A stretch of DNA of 6,641 nucleotides from Candidatus Gastranaerophilales bacterium (GTDB taxonomy: Bacteria; Cyanobacteriota; Vampirovibrionia; Gastranaerophilales; Gastranaerophilaceae): positions 1-6,641 of the forward strand of contig CALVER010000079.1 of assembly GCA_944326625.1 (NCBI GenBank), in the 5' to 3' direction. Positions 6,204-6,641 of this stretch are shown piece by piece (the stretch's first letter is position 1; the number at the start of each line of letters is the position of its first letter). The translations under genes and the position numbers were made by a program. The notes beneath the pieces are model-generated. The model was not told where the DNA came from. It worked only from the letters and a program-made list of their open reading frames with translations, and did no database searches.

Positions 6204-6227
6204 ATTATATCATAAATATGATATAAT
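6204..6227. promoter_or_regulatory. Palindromic bidirectional promoter for the phosphoesterase and rqcP
   Basis: ATTATATCAT (6204-6213) and ATGATATAAT (6218-6227) are exact inverse repeats around a 4-base centre. Each half carries a perfect extended -10 (TGATATAAT) reading outward. On the plus strand the -10 ends at 6227, six bases before the ATG at 6234. On the minus strand it ends at 6204, seven bases before the ATG at 6196. Transcription would begin at or next to each ATG. A dyad-binding operator is the alternative. Confidence 0.7.
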
Positions 6228-6233
6228 AAAGCC

Positions 6234-6479
6234 ATGAGATTAGATAAATTTTTAAAAGTATCCAGATTAATAAAAAGAAGAACGGTTGCAAATGAAGTTT
6301 CGGATATGGGCAGAGTTTTTGTAAACGGCAATCCCGCAAAGCCTGCCAAACAGGTAAAAGCAGGTGATATTATTACAATTGAATATGCTAATCGTAAAGT
6401 TGCGGCAAGAGTTTTAAAGGTTCCTGAAACAAACATAAGTGTTCAGGAAGCTTCAAGTCTTTATGAGTTATTAGATTGA
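6234..6479 (+). CDS. rqcP: RNA-binding S4-domain protein RqcP (YabO-like)
   Basis: The 81-residue protein is nearly all S4 domain: MRLDKFLKVSRLIKRRTVAN at the start, then GRVFVNG (27-33), PAKPAKQVKAGD (34-45) and a short beta-rich end. Length and opening residues closely match Bacillus YabO/RqcP (about 86 residues), not the longer Hsp15 (about 130). RqcP works with RqcH on stalled 50S subunits carrying peptidyl-tRNA, supporting alanine-tail addition in ribosome-associated quality control. No Shine-Dalgarno precedes the ATG, and a TATAAT ends six bases before it, so translation is probably from a leaderless mRNA. It is divergent from the phosphoesterase with only 37 bases between the start codons. 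RqcH is not in the window. The family is firm; the exact RqcP assignment rests on size and remembered similarity. Confidence 0.82.
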   Translation: MRLDKFLKVSRLIKRRTVANEVSDMGRVFVNGNPAKPAKQVKAGDIITIEYANRKVAARVLKVPETNISVQEASSLYELLD

Positions 6480-6486
6480 GTTTTTA

Positions 6487-6532
6487 TTGTTAAAAATATA
6501 AAATTATGTTAGACTAAATTTCAAAGAAGGAG
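6487..6532 (+). promoter_or_regulatory. Promoter and Shine-Dalgarno of the second G9 locus
   Basis: TTGTTA (6487-6492) is 17 bases before TAGACT (6510-6515), which is preceded by TGT, giving an extended -10. Transcription would start near 6522. AAGGAG (6527-6532) lies seven bases before the ATG at 6540. The layout parallels that before the prepilin locus although the sequences differ. It starts eight bases after the rqcP stop, with no terminator between. Confidence 0.6.
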
Positions 6533-6539
6533 AAAGCTT

Positions 6540-6587
6540 ATGAAATTTGAAAAATTATTGCAAGACGGGGGGGGGCGTCTCTCCTAG
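6540..6587 (+). CDS. 15-residue open frame at second G9 tract; probable start of a truncated second gene
   Basis: Translation from the ATG gives MKFEKLLQD, three glycines, RLS and TAG (6585-6587). As in the first locus, the nine Gs put the strong start out of frame. With ten or seven Gs, or a -1 slip, it would read on as GGGASLLARFNKGFGE and LLPSPLEGE to the window end without a stop. The continuing frame matches the prepilin leader residue for residue, so the gene beyond the window is probably another prepilin. That product is inferred only. Confidence 0.55.
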   Translation: MKFEKLLQDGGGRLS

Positions 6588-6641
6588 CTAGATTTAACAA
6601 GGGTTTTGGCGAATTGTTACCCTCGCCCCTTGAGGGAGAGG
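6567..6641 (+). repeat. Repeated 5' module, copy 2 (truncated by window end)
   Basis: This is identical to 2908-2982 except at 6583 and 6607, and includes a G9 tract (6567-6575) and CTAGCTAG. It reaches the last base of the window, so its full extent is unknown. It is in the same orientation as copy 1, about 3.66 kb away, and could support recombination deleting the genes between. Confidence 0.93.

Noticed and set aside
1..6641. tRNA, rRNA, riboswitch or CRISPR array
   Set aside because: No cloverleaf, rRNA-like segment, known riboswitch core or regularly spaced repeat was recognised. Repeats are limited to the G9 module, its stems and the octamers.

Overview
The window is AT-rich bacterial DNA with tightly packed genes. 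It most resembles the Gastranaerophilales/Vampirovibrionia (Melainabacteria, the non-photosynthetic gut relatives of Cyanobacteria). The main clue is a prepilin whose cleavage-site helix begins FTLAEVLITLG and whose C-terminal half has a DVNG..KGPN..G.D.F motif; I recall this combination as typical of that group. The low G+C and A/T-ending codons agree. This placement is an inference, made without a database search.

Layout. 1-111: promoter region. 112-1326 (+): M16-family peptidase-like protein that has lost its zinc-binding motif. 1375-1914 (+): exported protein with an OmpA/MotB-type peptidoglycan-binding domain. 1911-2738 (-): FliA/WhiG-type sigma factor, tail-to-tail with the OmpA-like gene. 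2739-2880: divergent promoter region. 2881-3950 (+): prepilin locus with an unusual 5' end. 3952-5304 (-): CNNM/CorC-type membrane protein with paired CBS domains. 5369-6196 (-): exported calcineurin-like metallophosphoesterase. 6197-6233: symmetric bidirectional promoter. 6234-6479 (+): S4-domain protein RqcP. 6540-6641 (+): start of a second locus with the same 5' module as the prepilin, cut off by the window end.

The most interesting part is that module, present twice (2881 onward and 6540 onward). Each copy has an extended -10 promoter, a good Shine-Dalgarno, an ATG, eight more codons that differ between copies, and a run of exactly nine Gs. After the run comes a 66-base segment with only two differences between copies. 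With nine Gs translation stops at once at TAG (15-residue peptide). With eight Gs it stops at an overlapping TAG in CTAGCTAG. Only ten (or seven) Gs, or a -1 ribosomal slip on the G run, reads through. In copy 1 this joins the strong ATG directly to the prepilin frame. Both substitutions between copies are silent in that read-through frame. This looks like a reusable on/off module (phase variation, programmed frameshift or transcriptional slippage) at the front of surface-pilin genes. A collapsed homopolymer in the assembly remains a possible artefact.

The other genes are mostly ordinary envelope and housekeeping functions. The phosphoesterase and rqcP appear to be transcribed as leaderless mRNAs from one palindromic promoter. 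A sigma factor lies divergent to the switchable prepilin, which makes a regulatory link possible but unproven.
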